NCBI GenBank assembly: GCA_964291305.2 | Contig: OZ219783.1 | Coordinates: 1,302,001 to 1,366,000, forward strand | DNA: 64,000 bases | Reading direction: 5' to 3' | Source: VXNF01 sp964291305 | Lineage (GTDB): Bacteria; Actinomycetota; Acidimicrobiia; Acidimicrobiales; CATQHL01 | In this document: one piece after another, positions 1 to 8,517 of the stretch | Layout: every line of letters begins with the position of its first letter | How positions within the stretch are numbered: position 1 is the first letter of the stretch | The notes under the pieces: model-generated | The model's input: only the letters and a program-made list of their open reading frames with translations | The model's database searches: none | What the model was told of the DNA's origin: nothing | Position numbers and translations under genes: made by a program

Positions 1-467
1 TGGCCAAGAGTTCGCTGTTTAAGAGCCCTTTCTGGACGCGTTTTCTCACCGCGGTGGGGGGGTTTCCTACCGAACGGGACCGAGTGGATCGTCGGGCGCT
101 GCACTGCGCTCGGGCGGCGCTAGACCGCGGCGAGCCGGTGGTGGTGTTCCCCGAGGGGGAGCGCAAATCCGGGCCGCGGGTTCAGCCGCTCTTTGACGGT
201 CCGATCTGGCTCTCGGTTATGACCGGCGCGCCTATTCTGCCAGTGGGTATCGGTGGTTCCGAGCAGGCCATGCCTAAGGGAGCTGTGTTTCCTCGTTTCC
301 GCCGGGTGCGATTTATCTTTGGCGAGTTAATTCCGGCACCGAAACCCGCTGAAGGCAGGCGTACAGTCACCAGTTCGCAGCGGGCCGAGGCGAGCGCCCG
401 GCTGCGTGAGACCCTACAGCAGCTCTTCGATGAAGCCCAGGCTTGGGCGGGGGTGGCGGGTTACTGA
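1..467 (+). CDS. 1-acyl-sn-glycerol-3-phosphate acyltransferase (PlsC family), 5' truncated
   Basis: The reading frame is open from base 3 and runs off the left edge, so the N-terminal part, including the expected HX4D catalytic motif, lies outside the window. The visible 155 codons hold the family motif FPEGERK and a hydrophobic APILPVGIGG segment, both typical of PlsC-type acyltransferases that acylate lysophosphatidate at the membrane. An internal GTG at 54 could start a shorter product, but the sequence before it (phase AKSSLFKSPFWTRFL) fits the family, so the frame should be extended. It ends 7 nt inside the convergent ispH gene. The substrate cannot be told from this fragment. Confidence 0.85.
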   Translation, partial: AKSSLFKSPFWTRFLTAVGGFPTERDRVDRRALHCARAALDRGEPVVVFPEGERKSGPRVQPLFDGPIWLSVMTGAPILPVGIGGSEQAMPKGAVFPRFRRVRFIFGELIPAPKPAEGRRTVTSSQRAEASARLRETLQQLFDEAQAWAGVAGY

Positions 468-1480
468 AGGACGGAGCTGGCTTCTACGAGGCGGTCACCG
501 CCTACTCCCTCGGGTGGTACAGCTCCGAGAGTGATGGCGGCGAAACCGGTCACGGCGCTGAGTAACTCACGTAGTTGGCGGGGAGGGGGAAAGTACTCGT
601 CCTCGGTGGTGACGCTGACCTCTTCAGTGCCCGAGCACGGGGCCAGGCGCTCCAGCACCTCGGTGACAAGTTCCTCGGGGGCCGAGGCACCGGCGGTGAG
701 CCCAACAGTGCCGCATAGATCAGCGGGCAGCTCCGAGGCGCGGTTGACGCGCAACACTCGGGGGCATCCCATGTCGTTGGCTAAGCGCTCCAGCGCCAAC
801 GTGTTGGAGGAATTTGCCGAGCCCACGATCACGAAGGCATCACAGCGTTCGGCAATGGCAGCCAGGGCCGCTTGACGGTTCGTGGTGGCAAAGCACAGGT
901 CGCTACGGCCTGGGGTCCACATGCTAGGGAATCGCTCTCGAGCGGCCTCAGCTACTTCGGCCCAGTCCCGGTGGCTGAGCGTGGTCTGGGCCAGCAGGGC
1001 GACCGGTTCGGCAAAGTCCGGCAGGGACGCCACGTCCCCGGTGGACTCCACTCGGTGGATAGCCTCGGGTGCTACCGCCATTGTCCCGACGGCTTCCTCG
1101 TGGCCATCGTGGCCGACGTAGACGATGCGGTAGCCCTTACCGGCGCGGACCCGCACCTCATGGTGCACCTTGGTTACTAGCGGACAGACCGAATCCACCA
1201 CGTAGCCACCCCGCTCATAGGCGGCGGCCTGTACTTCGGGAGCCGAACCGTGAGCGCTCAGCATTAGGGGGGAGCCAGCAGGCACCTCAGCGATGTCGTC
1301 CACGAAGACCACTCCCAAGGCCTCGAACTGCTTTACCACCAGCTTGTTGTGGACGATCTCGTGGTAGCAGTAGACCGGCGGTTCGAAGGCGCTGACCATG
1401 ACAGCCAGAGCCTTGATTGCCATCTCGACGCCGGCGCAGAACCCTCGCGGCGACGCCAGTAGGACCTTTTCCACTGCCAT
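461..1480 (-). CDS. ispH: 4-hydroxy-3-methylbut-2-enyl diphosphate reductase (LytB/IspH)
   Basis: This is the last enzyme of the MEP isoprenoid pathway; it reduces HMBPP to IPP and DMAPP with a [4Fe-4S] cluster. The 339-residue protein has the three cluster cysteines in family context: C15 in SPRGFCAGV, a second in DSVCPLVTKVH and a third in SDLCFATTNRQ. It also has the GHDGHEEAVGT substrate-site segment and the SANSSNT motif near the C-terminus. Length is normal for IspH. The ATG at 1480 places RGFCAG at the expected distance. The gene is divergent from the radical-SAM gene, about 45 bp away, and converges on plsC with a 7-nt overlap. Confidence 0.96.
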   Translation of the reverse strand: MAVEKVLLASPRGFCAGVEMAIKALAVMVSAFEPPVYCYHEIVHNKLVVKQFEALGVVFVDDIAEVPAGSPLMLSAHGSAPEVQAAAYERGGYVVDSVCPLVTKVHHEVRVRAGKGYRIVYVGHDGHEEAVGTMAVAPEAIHRVESTGDVASLPDFAEPVALLAQTTLSHRDWAEVAEAARERFPSMWTPGRSDLCFATTNRQAALAAIAERCDAFVIVGSANSSNTLALERLANDMGCPRVLRVNRASELPADLCGTVGLTAGASAPEELVTEVLERLAPCSGTEEVSVTTEDEYFPPPRQLRELLSAVTGFAAITLGAVPPEGVGGDRLVEASSVLQ

Positions 1481-1524
1481 CCATCTCAGACTACCTGCCC
1501 GAGGTGCGGCGGTAGAATTTGTCT

Positions 1525-2946
1525 ATGGCTCGCCCATGCGTTATTGCCTTGGAGCCGGCGGGTCCGGCAGCGCAAGCAGGTCTAGTTCTCGGCGACGAGT
1601 TGGTCTCGTTGAATGGCGTGGCGCCCCGCGATGTGCTGGAGTACCGCAGCCTGGTGGACGAACCTCTAGTTGAGCTAGAGGTTTATCGGGGTGGCCTACA
1701 GTTCAGCGTAGAGGTCCACAAGCCGGCCGGCGCTCCGCTGGGCTTGGAAGTGCACTCCGCACTTTTTGACCAAGTGCGTACCTGCGACAATCACTGCGAG
1801 TTCTGTTTCATTTACCAACTTCCACCCGGGATGCGCTCCAGCCTCTACTTAAAAGACGATGACTACCGGTTGTCGTTTCTCTACGGCAACTTCACCACGC
1901 TTACTCGCTTCACCGAGGCTGACCTCGAGCGGGTCCTGGACGAGGGTCTCTCGCCGCTGTTCGTAAGCATCCACGCAACTGACGGCGATTTACGGGCCGA
2001 GATGCTGCGAAACCGCCGGGGTGCTACCAGCTTGCGCTGGCTACGATTGCTGCTCGCTGCTGGGGTGACTGTCTACGGGCAGGTAGTTGTCTGCCCGGGT
2101 GTCAATGACGGGTTGTGGCTCGAGGACACCTTCTGCGGTGTGCTGGACTCCTACGCCGAATTGAGCGGGCTATGTGTGGTCCCCCTCGGGGTTAGCCGTC
2201 ACACCTCTGCCAGCCGGCTGCGGCCACACACCGTTTCCGAGGCAGTCGCGGTACTTGACGCCGTAGAGACCTGGCAGGGTACCTTCCTATCTGCGCTCGG
2301 GCGCCGCATGGTGTTCGCCGCCGATGAGTACTATCTGCTGGCCGGCCGCGATCTCCCACCACCGGAGCACTACGAGGGCTTCCCCATGCACGAGGACGGC
2401 GTGGGTATTGCCCGCAACTTCACCGAGGAGTTCAACGGTCGCTCGACAGATCCAACAGGGGTCCAGGCCGGATTCTTTGCCTGGGTAGATGGCGCGCCGG
2501 CGACCGGCTACCGAGCAGCTCACACCGGCTGCGCAGTTCACATCCCCAGTCACGCAACCCCGCAGAGGCACTCCAACGGCCGTCCGCGAGGTTTCGACGC
2601 GGCCGTGACGCTGCGGCGTCGCGCTGGCACCGCTGTGTTGACCGGCGAGTTGGGTGCAGCGGTACTGGGGCCAACTCTGACCGCTGCCGGCTTCGGTGAT
2701 GTCCGGCTGGTTGTCGTGGACAACCAGTTCTTTGGGGGCAATATCGCGGTTACGGGGCTGATGGTTGGCGAGGATGTAGCCAGGGTGCTGGCGGATCAGC
2801 CTCCCGATGGCCGCTACTTACTGCCCGACGTATGTCTCTCGGGTGGCCGTTTCCTAGACGGGCTCACGACAGCTGATCTGCCGAGGGCGGTAGAGGTGGT
2901 TCCGACCGACGGCATTGCCTTACGGAGAGCGCTAGATGCCCGCTGA
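1525..2946 (+). CDS. DUF512 family radical-SAM protein with N-terminal PDZ-like domain
   Basis: The 473-residue protein starts with a PDZ-like segment (residues about 5-60, containing PAGPAAQAGLVLGDELVSLNG-type residues). A radical-SAM-like cysteine cluster C87-x3-C91-x2-C94 (CDNHCEFCF) follows, and then a long DUF512 C-terminal region. The family is conserved but its reaction is not established. I chose the ATG at 1525 over an in-frame TTG at 1519. The stop lies 11 nt inside der, so the two genes are probably translationally coupled. Linkage to der suggests a housekeeping role, possibly in ribosome assembly or a modification, but that is inference. Confidence 0.85.
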   Translation: MARPCVIALEPAGPAAQAGLVLGDELVSLNGVAPRDVLEYRSLVDEPLVELEVYRGGLQFSVEVHKPAGAPLGLEVHSALFDQVRTCDNHCEFCFIYQLPPGMRSSLYLKDDDYRLSFLYGNFTTLTRFTEADLERVLDEGLSPLFVSIHATDGDLRAEMLRNRRGATSLRWLRLLLAAGVTVYGQVVVCPGVNDGLWLEDTFCGVLDSYAELSGLCVVPLGVSRHTSASRLRPHTVSEAVAVLDAVETWQGTFLSALGRRMVFAADEYYLLAGRDLPPPEHYEGFPMHEDGVGIARNFTEEFNGRSTDPTGVQAGFFAWVDGAPATGYRAAHTGCAVHIPSHATPQRHSNGRPRGFDAAVTLRRRAGTAVLTGELGAAVLGPTLTAAGFGDVRLVVVDNQFFGGNIAVTGLMVGEDVARVLADQPPDGRYLLPDVCLSGGRFLDGLTTADLPRAVEVVPTDGIALRRALDAR

Positions 2947-4354
2947 ATCCACCGCGGCGGCGGTTCCCACCAGCGGTCTTGGCAAAGGGATATCCCAGCC
3001 TCTGCCCACGGTGGCAGTGGTCGGTCGCCCTAACGTCGGGAAGTCGACGCTGGTGAACCGCATTATTGGCCGCCGCGAGGCCATCGTGGAGGAACGCCCC
3101 GGCGTGACCCGCGACCGCAAGGAGTGGACCGCCTCTTGGTTGGGTCGAGCCTTTGTTGTTTGGGACACCGGTGGTTGGCAGCCCGATGGGTTTGCTGGTG
3201 AGCTAGCCGAGTTGGACCGCAAGGTTTCGGCCCAGAGCCGTAAGGCCATGCTGGAAGCCAATGTGGTCGTGCTGGTGACCGACGTAACTTCCGGTGTGAC
3301 CGACCCCGATATCGCTACTGCGGAGTTGCTGTGGCAGCGTGGCCGCCCGGTGCTAGTAGCTGTGAATAAGGTGGACGACGAGAGCCGCGAGCCGCTCATC
3401 TGGGAGTTCGTGTCTCTGGGCTTGGGTGATCCTCATCCCATCAGCGCACTACACGGGCGGGGCTGTGCCGACCTGCTGGACGCGGTAGTGGGCGAACTGC
3501 CCGAAAGCATTACCGCTGGTGAGGCTGCTGGTGCTACTCCCGGGGGCGCAGAGGCCGAAGGCGAGCTTGACGCAGCCGTTACCGAGGTGAGTTGTGTATC
3601 GGTGGCGATCGTGGGTCGGCCCAATGTCGGCAAGTCCACGTTGTTCAACCGGCTCGTCGGCGAGGAACGCTCGGTGGTTCACGATCTGGCCGGCACCACA
3701 AGAGACTCAGTGGACACACTGCTGCAAACCCCACTGGGCGAAATACGGCTAGTCGACACCGCCGGACTGCGCCGTCGCAGCCGCATCGATAGCGACACTG
3801 AGTACTACGCCATGCTACGAGCCCTGCGGTCGGTGGACCGAGCCGACGTGGTGCTATTGCTAGTGGATGCCACTCAGGGCATAACCCACCAGGATCAACG
3901 CCTTGCTGAACGAATCGACGGCGCCGGCTGTCCCATCCTCTTGCTGCTGAACAAGTGGGACTTACTGGACACCGAGGAACGCCTCGCCATACGTGAACAG
4001 GTCGGAAAGCGCTTGAGTTTCCTCAGCAGCTCGCCCACGCTGGGCATCTCGGCCCACACCGGGCGGGGTGTAAACCGCATCTTTGGTGCCCTAGGCGGCA
4101 CTGTGGAGCAGTACCAAAGGCGCATCCCCACCCAGGCGGTAAACCGAGCTATCCGTGAGGCTCAGGCGGCGCACCCTGCCCCGGGCGGGGCACGAGTGCT
4201 TTACGCCACTCAGGGAGCCACCGATCCGCCGACTTTTACGCTGTTTGTGAATCGTCGTCTGCCTTCCACCTACCTGCGCTACCTGCAGCGGTGCCTGGTG
4301 CAGGCGTTCGACCTGGGCGCTACTCCGGTTAAGTTCCACGTACGTTTCCGCTGA
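2936..4354 (+). CDS. der: Ribosome-associated GTPase Der (EngA)
   Basis: Der has two tandem Era-like GTPase domains and a C-terminal KH-like domain, and acts in 50S subunit maturation. Both G1 loops read GRPNVGKST (near residues 30 and 226). The G3 motifs are DTGG and DTAG, and the G4 motifs are NKVD and NKWD. An Ala/Gly/Glu-rich linker of about 20 residues separates the G domains. The C-terminus ends in KFHVRFR, typical of the KH-like domain. At 472 residues it is of normal length, with a short non-conserved N-terminal extension before the first G domain. The ATG at 2936 overlaps the DUF512 gene end. Confidence 0.97.
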   Translation: MPAESTAAAVPTSGLGKGISQPLPTVAVVGRPNVGKSTLVNRIIGRREAIVEERPGVTRDRKEWTASWLGRAFVVWDTGGWQPDGFAGELAELDRKVSAQSRKAMLEANVVVLVTDVTSGVTDPDIATAELLWQRGRPVLVAVNKVDDESREPLIWEFVSLGLGDPHPISALHGRGCADLLDAVVGELPESITAGEAAGATPGGAEAEGELDAAVTEVSCVSVAIVGRPNVGKSTLFNRLVGEERSVVHDLAGTTRDSVDTLLQTPLGEIRLVDTAGLRRRSRIDSDTEYYAMLRALRSVDRADVVLLLVDATQGITHQDQRLAERIDGAGCPILLLLNKWDLLDTEERLAIREQVGKRLSFLSSSPTLGISAHTGRGVNRIFGALGGTVEQYQRRIPTQAVNRAIREAQAAHPAPGGARVLYATQGATDPPTFTLFVNRRLPSTYLRYLQRCLVQAFDLGATPVKFHVRFR

Positions 4355-4361
4355 CCGCAGT

Positions 4362-4374
4362 CCCCGACTCGGGG
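4362..4374 (+). terminator. GC-rich hairpin after der, possible terminator
   Basis: CCCCG-ACT-CGGGG forms a perfect short stem 8 nt after the der stop, followed by more G/C and no T-tract. It could be a weak or T-less terminator, or only a GC-rich spacer ahead of the phosphatase gene. Confidence 0.3.
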
Positions 4375-4401
4375 CCGGGGCGGCGCCGGCGAGTAGATTC
4401 G

Positions 4402-5538
4402 ATGTCTGTGCAGGAGATCATTCTCGGCATCACCGCTTTGCTCTGTCTCGTGGCCAGCTTCAGTTGGGGACGCATCGCCCGCTACCGCTGGCGCTTTTAC
4501 CAGCAGGTCCGCGAGGCCATGGAGTCAGTCGCCGCTGACCAGGAAACCGAGGAGACCAGCGACTCGTATCACGAAGAGGCGCACGCGGCTGAGGCGTTGG
4601 CGCGCTCTAGCTTCCTGCGCGACCTCCACGCCGCCTCGCTGTACCTGCTGCTGGCGATCATTGCGCTCTTCCTAGTCACCACCGACACTGAGTTTTGGAC
4701 CGTGGTGATGCTGGTGGTGGGGGTGCCGGCAGCTCTGACGATGATGTGGGGGCGAAAGTCCGGTAGCGAATTTCGCATGGCGCAGGAGCGGTTCGAGATC
4801 GAACGTCGGGCTCAAGAAGCTCTAGCGCAGGAGGAGTTAGCGCCGCGCGCTTGGGCAGGTCGACTAGCCCCTGAGGACCTGGCAAGTTTCGAGGGCTTTG
4901 CTATCGGCCAGGTGTATCTAGCTGGCTCGGGGCTCATGGCGGGGGACTTTTTCGACGTGTTCGAAGTGGAGCCAGGTCGCCTGGCCGCGGTAATCGGCGA
5001 TGTGGCCGGCAAGGGCATTGAGTCCTCCATTACGGCTTTCCAGGCCAAGTACCTGATGCGCGTGTTCCTGCGACAGTTCCGCGATCCGGCTCAGGCTGTT
5101 GAGGAACTCAACTTGCAGATGTTCAACGCCGAGCGCACCGAGGAGTTCATCTCGCTGGTGGTTCTGGTGTTTGATACCGGCGCCGGGACGCTGCGTTATA
5201 CCTCGGCTGGGCATCCCACGGCCTGGCTTTGGCACCAGAGGGAGGTGTTGCCGCTGAGCGCCACCGGACCGCTGCTGATGCTGGAGCGGCGCACCGGCTA
5301 CTTCAGCCGAGAGATTCCGCTAATGCGCGGCGATTTGGCGGTGCTCTACACCGATGGTCTAATCGAAGCGCGGCGCGGCGGCGATCAGTTTGGTGAGGAG
5401 GGTGTGGCCATGCTGCTGCGCCGTGAACCGCTGCTGGAACCCGGCGAACTGTGCCAACACTTATTGGATGCTGCCCGAGATTTCAGTGATACCCCACTCG
5501 GCGACGATGTGGCTATTCTGGCCGTGCGCCGCACCTAG
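4402..5538 (+). CDS. Membrane-anchored PP2C/SpoIIE-type Ser/Thr phosphatase (RsbU-like)
   Basis: The 378-residue protein has an N-terminal membrane segment (about residues 5-24), an acidic soluble stretch and two closely spaced hydrophobic segments (about 77-115). A charged helix then leads into a SpoIIE phosphatase domain (about 170-376). Metal-binding motifs are visible: GDFFDVF, IGDVAGKGIES, YTDGLIEAR and the terminal GDDVAILAVR. Such proteins usually dephosphorylate anti-sigma-factor antagonists in partner-switching stress pathways. No kinase or antagonist gene is visible nearby. A membrane-anchored zinc-ribbon gene starts 18 nt downstream and may be co-transcribed. The physiological substrate is unknown. 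Confidence 0.9.
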   Translation: MSVQEIILGITALLCLVASFSWGRIARYRWRFYQQVREAMESVAADQETEETSDSYHEEAHAAEALARSSFLRDLHAASLYLLLAIIALFLVTTDTEFWTVVMLVVGVPAALTMMWGRKSGSEFRMAQERFEIERRAQEALAQEELAPRAWAGRLAPEDLASFEGFAIGQVYLAGSGLMAGDFFDVFEVEPGRLAAVIGDVAGKGIESSITAFQAKYLMRVFLRQFRDPAQAVEELNLQMFNAERTEEFISLVVLVFDTGAGTLRYTSAGHPTAWLWHQREVLPLSATGPLLMLERRTGYFSREIPLMRGDLAVLYTDGLIEARRGGDQFGEEGVAMLLRREPLLEPGELCQHLLDAARDFSDTPLGDDVAILAVRRT

Positions 5539-5556
5539 AGTTGTTCGAGCCAGCCC

Positions 5557-5793
5557 GTGCCCTGGTGCGGCCCCTGCCAGCGCTACTTCGCTCCCTCCGC
5601 TCTGGCTCCCGGAGGGAATTGTCCGGCGTGTGGGGAGTCTGTCGAGCAGGCCGATCTGGCGCAGACACCCAGTGAAGATTCAGAACCCTCCGAGGGCTCC
5701 GAGCGCGCCCCGTGGCACTTCTGGGCGGTGGTGGTGGCCACGGTCGTCTACGTGGGGTGGCGAATTGTGCAACTGATCACCGGTGCCCTCTGA
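5557..5793 (+). CDS. Small zinc-ribbon protein with C-terminal membrane anchor
   Basis: A 78-residue protein from a GTG start. It has a compact CxxC...CxxC zinc ribbon (C4, C7, C22, C25), a Ser/Glu/Pro-rich linker and one C-terminal hydrophobic helix (about residues 53-74). I do not recognise a named family. It lies 18 nt after the SpoIIE phosphatase stop, and its own end is close to the ribF start (overlapping one of the possible ribF starts), which suggests one transcript. A tail-anchored zinc ribbon beside a membrane phosphatase could be an accessory or sensor subunit, but nothing in the sequence proves this. Confidence 0.7.
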   Translation: MPWCGPCQRYFAPSALAPGGNCPACGESVEQADLAQTPSEDSEPSEGSERAPWHFWAVVVATVVYVGWRIVQLITGAL

Positions 5794-5818
5794 GGCCGGC
5801 CCGGTAGTCTCCGAAGCG

Positions 5819-6757
5819 ATGCTGGTTCTGGACTCGGTTGCTGGGCAATCCCCACCTTCGGCAGTGGCAGTAGGGGTTTTTGACGGTGTCCACATCGGAC
5901 ACCAGCAGATCCTCAGTCGGGTCCTAGAGCGTGCCCAGGCCGAAGACCTGTGCGCTACGGTCGTCACTTTCGCTGCTCATCCGGCGCTAACTCTGCGCCC
6001 CGAGAGCGCGCCGCTGATGCTCACAGACCTAAACCAGAAACTGGAACTGTTGGAATCACTCGGGCTCCAGCGGGCGGTAGTGCTGCGCTTTGGCGATCAG
6101 CTTGCTGCCACCTCCGCCGATGGCTTTATTACCGATGTGCTGGTGGATGGGTTGAAAGCGAAAGTCGTTGTGGCCGGTTCGGATTTCCACTTCGGCAGCA
6201 ACCGGGAAGGATCGATCGACACGCTGCGGACCGCCGGTGGCCGCTATGCGTTCGATGTTGAGCCGATGAACCTCTACTGCCTTCCTGGCGCTCCCGAGCC
6301 AGTTTCCTCCACGGCCATCCGTCGGGCACTAGCTGCCAGCCGAGCTGCCGATGCGGCGCAGATGCTAGGGCGTCCATATGCAGTTAGGGGCGTGGTAATC
6401 CAGGGCGATCGCCGTGGCGCCACCATCGGATTCCCCACAGCCAACATTCCTGTCGCTAGCGACAGAGCTTGGCCAGCCGACGGGGTCTACGCCGGACTAT
6501 TTACCGACAGCGACAGCACCTGTTACGGCTGCGCGATCAACATTGGGCGCCGCCCCACGTTCTTCGACCATGCTGAGCATTCCATTCTGGAAGCGCATCT
6601 GTTGGACTTTGAAGGCGATCTCTACGGCCATGATGTGCAGGTGGAGTTCTTGCAGTTCCTGCGCAGCGAGCGACGCTTCAGCGGCATCGAGGAACTGGCG
6701 ACGCAACTGAAGAAGGACACTGAGAATGCCCGACGTATCGTCGCCGCCCACCGCTGA
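5819..6757 (+). CDS. ribF: Bifunctional riboflavin kinase / FAD synthetase
   Basis: RibF converts riboflavin to FMN and then FAD. The N-terminal adenylyltransferase half has VGVFDGVHIGHQQ, a nucleotidyltransferase HIGH-type motif, and VVAGSDFHFG. The C-terminal kinase half has GDRRGATIGFPTANI and ends with the usual RFSGIEEL region. From the ATG at 5819 it is 312 residues, normal for the family, and places the GVFDG motif correctly. An upstream GTG at 5783 would add 12 residues and overlap the zinc-ribbon gene. It overlaps the next gene by 32 nt. No FMN riboswitch was seen upstream. Confidence 0.95.
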   Translation: MLVLDSVAGQSPPSAVAVGVFDGVHIGHQQILSRVLERAQAEDLCATVVTFAAHPALTLRPESAPLMLTDLNQKLELLESLGLQRAVVLRFGDQLAATSADGFITDVLVDGLKAKVVVAGSDFHFGSNREGSIDTLRTAGGRYAFDVEPMNLYCLPGAPEPVSSTAIRRALAASRAADAAQMLGRPYAVRGVVIQGDRRGATIGFPTANIPVASDRAWPADGVYAGLFTDSDSTCYGCAINIGRRPTFFDHAEHSILEAHLLDFEGDLYGHDVQVEFLQFLRSERRFSGIEELATQLKKDTENARRIVAAHR

Positions 6758-7391
6758 ACCAGCGACAGGACCACCGCTGCAACTCCCGGGTGGGGCGCCG
6801 GCGACGCAGATCATTTTATTGCGCCACGGGTGCACCGAGTTGAACCGTCAGCGCCTGCTGCAGGGCGCTAGCGACCTGCCCCTAGACGACCTAGGGTGCC
6901 GCCAGGCAACTGCTGCTGGTGACTATGTACGCCGACATTGGCAGATCGACAAGGTGGTTTGCAGCCCGCGGCGACGGGCCCGCGAGACGCTTATCCATGC
7001 CGGTTTCGATTCCGATGTGATCACCGAAGACCGTCTTGCCGAGATGGACTACGGCGAGTTGGAAGGCACCCCAGTGCAGTTGACTTCGGGTGAGCTGATC
7101 GATGCTTGGTCAGCTGACACCGGTTACGCGCCTACCGGCGGCGAGTCTTTAGCAGCGGTGTATGAACGTTCAGTCAGCGCGGCCAAGGATCTGGTAGCCG
7201 CCTCGCCGGGTCAGACCGTGCTGGTCTGCTCTCACGCCAACCCCATCAAGGCCATCGTGTCCTGGACGCTGGCAGGGGAAGCCTCGGGGATTCTGCGCAT
7301 GTACCTGCGCCAGGCCTCGATTTCAGTTGTGGCATCGACCCCTCCCGTGATGGTCCTGCTTGGCTTCAACGAGCGAACCGAGTCCTGCTGA
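6726..7391 (+). CDS. Histidine phosphatase superfamily protein (phosphoglycerate mutase-like)
   Basis: The 221-residue protein has the phospho-histidine motif LLRHGCTELN near residue 35, the SPRRRARETL arginine motif, an MDYGELEG segment and the second catalytic histidine in VLVCSHANPIK. Known relatives include cobalamin/alpha-ribazole phosphatases, acid phosphatases and MSMEG_4193-type proteins, and the substrate cannot be assigned from sequence. It overlaps ribF by 32 nt, so it is likely translationally coupled. Its last eight codons and the stop lie in a 35-bp sequence that is repeated once just downstream. Confidence 0.88.
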   Translation: MPDVSSPPTAEPATGPPLQLPGGAPATQIILLRHGCTELNRQRLLQGASDLPLDDLGCRQATAAGDYVRRHWQIDKVVCSPRRRARETLIHAGFDSDVITEDRLAEMDYGELEGTPVQLTSGELIDAWSADTGYAPTGGESLAAVYERSVSAAKDLVAASPGQTVLVCSHANPIKAIVSWTLAGEASGILRMYLRQASISVVASTPPVMVLLGFNERTESC

Positions 7392-7470
7392 AGTCTCCGG
7401 CGGTGGCAGCGCAGGCGCCCATACCTGGTCTGCAGTCAACGAGCGAACCGAGTCCTGCTGAAGTCTCCGG
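7366..7470. repeat. Direct repeat, two identical 35-bp copies 70 bp apart
   Basis: An identical 35-bp sequence occupies 7366-7400 and 7436-7470, a repeat period of 70 bp. The first copy contains the end of the phosphatase gene with its stop codon; the second is non-coding. This looks like a partial tandem duplication of the 3' end of the gene and its flank. The 70-105 bp after the stop holds no other gene. Confidence 0.9.
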
Positions 7471-7575
7471 GGGTATCCAACCTTCAGGCTGACAACTTGC
7501 AGGCTGATAAGTGCATCCGGCGGGTGGGTTATCCTGAGCCGGTGAGCAAAGTAGAAAGTAGAACTGGGAGGAACC

Positions 7576-8061
7576 ATGCGCATAACCGGCATGAATCACG
7601 CCGTGCTTTACGTGCGCGATGCCCGGCGCCACGCCAGGTTCTACGCCGAGGTACTGGGGTTCGAGTTGGTTATCGACGAACCCGGCGGAGCCTTCGCCTT
7701 CATGCGGGCACCGGAGTCGGGAAATCATCACGACATTGCCTTCTTCAGCGTCGGCGAGCAGGCGGATGCCTCTCCGGCTGGTCGCCAATCTGTAGGCCTC
7801 TACCACATCGCCTGGGAGGTACCCACGCTGGAAGCCCTGGAGGAAGCCCAACGCAAACTGCAGGTCACGGGTGCTCTGGTAGGCGCCAGCGATCACGGCT
7901 GCAATAAGAGCTTGTACGCCCGAGACCCCGACGGCCTGGAGTTCGAGGTGATGTGGCTGGTGCCGCCAGAGCACTGGGGAACGGCCGAGAACCAGGCCAT
8001 CGTCCAACCGCTGGACATACCCGCCGAACGCAGACGCTTTGCCGCAGTTGGCCTCAACTGA
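7576..8061 (+). CDS. VOC superfamily (glyoxalase / extradiol dioxygenase fold) protein
   Basis: A 161-residue protein with two beta-alpha-beta-beta-beta modules. The first module begins MNHAVLYVRDARRHARFYAEVLGF, shown here only as the segment near residues 6-29, with a likely metal histidine. The second module contains GLYHIAWEV and ends YARDPDGLEFEV with the usual glutamate ligand. Family members act as dioxygenases, isomerases, lyases or resistance proteins. It has a good ribosome site (GGGAGGAA before ATG at 7576). It is the first gene of the long plus-strand block that leads into the cupin and hydantoinase genes, so it may belong to that catabolic pathway. Confidence 0.88.
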   Translation: MRITGMNHAVLYVRDARRHARFYAEVLGFELVIDEPGGAFAFMRAPESGNHHDIAFFSVGEQADASPAGRQSVGLYHIAWEVPTLEALEEAQRKLQVTGALVGASDHGCNKSLYARDPDGLEFEVMWLVPPEHWGTAENQAIVQPLDIPAERRRFAAVGLN

Positions 8062-8076
8062 TCCCTAGCCGCGACG

Positions 8077-8517
8077 ATGCTCCCTAGCCGCCCGACTGTG
8101 TTCTTCTTCGATGAGGATGAGTTTGTCGAGACATCCCGTCCGGGTTTTCGCCGCCGAGTAATGACCGGCGATGGTCTGCAGTTGTGCTTTTGGCGCATCG
8201 CCGGTGGTACGCCGGGGTCTTACCTGCACCACCATCCCGAACACGAGCAGCTCGGCATAATCGTGCGAGGTGCCTTGGACTTCCGTATCGGAGACGAGGC
8301 AAACCCGCCCGGCGAGCAAGAGCGGATCGTGCTGGGTCCGGGTGACTCGTATCTCGCCTATAGAGGTGTGTGGCATGGTGACAGCGTGTTCGTCGGCGAC
8401 GATGAGTACAACGAGTGCTGGATCTTGGATGTGTTCTCGCCGCCTCGTGAGGATTTGCTGACTGCCGACGCCGCAGCCACCGAGGCCCTAGCCGAACCCG
8501 TCACCTCGAATGGCTGA
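8077..8517 (+). CDS. Cupin-domain protein
   Basis: A 146-residue single-domain cupin. The first motif, HHHPEHEQLGIIVRGALDF, supplies the histidine and glutamate metal ligands, and GDSYLAYRGVWHGD forms the second motif with the last histidine. Small cupins of this kind are isomerases, dioxygenases or sensors; no specific function can be named. It starts 16 nt after the VOC gene, and its end overlaps the hydantoinase A start by 8 nt, so it is clearly part of that operon. Confidence 0.85.
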   Translation: MLPSRPTVFFFDEDEFVETSRPGFRRRVMTGDGLQLCFWRIAGGTPGSYLHHHPEHEQLGIIVRGALDFRIGDEANPPGEQERIVLGPGDSYLAYRGVWHGDSVFVGDDEYNECWILDVFSPPREDLLTADAAATEALAEPVTSNG

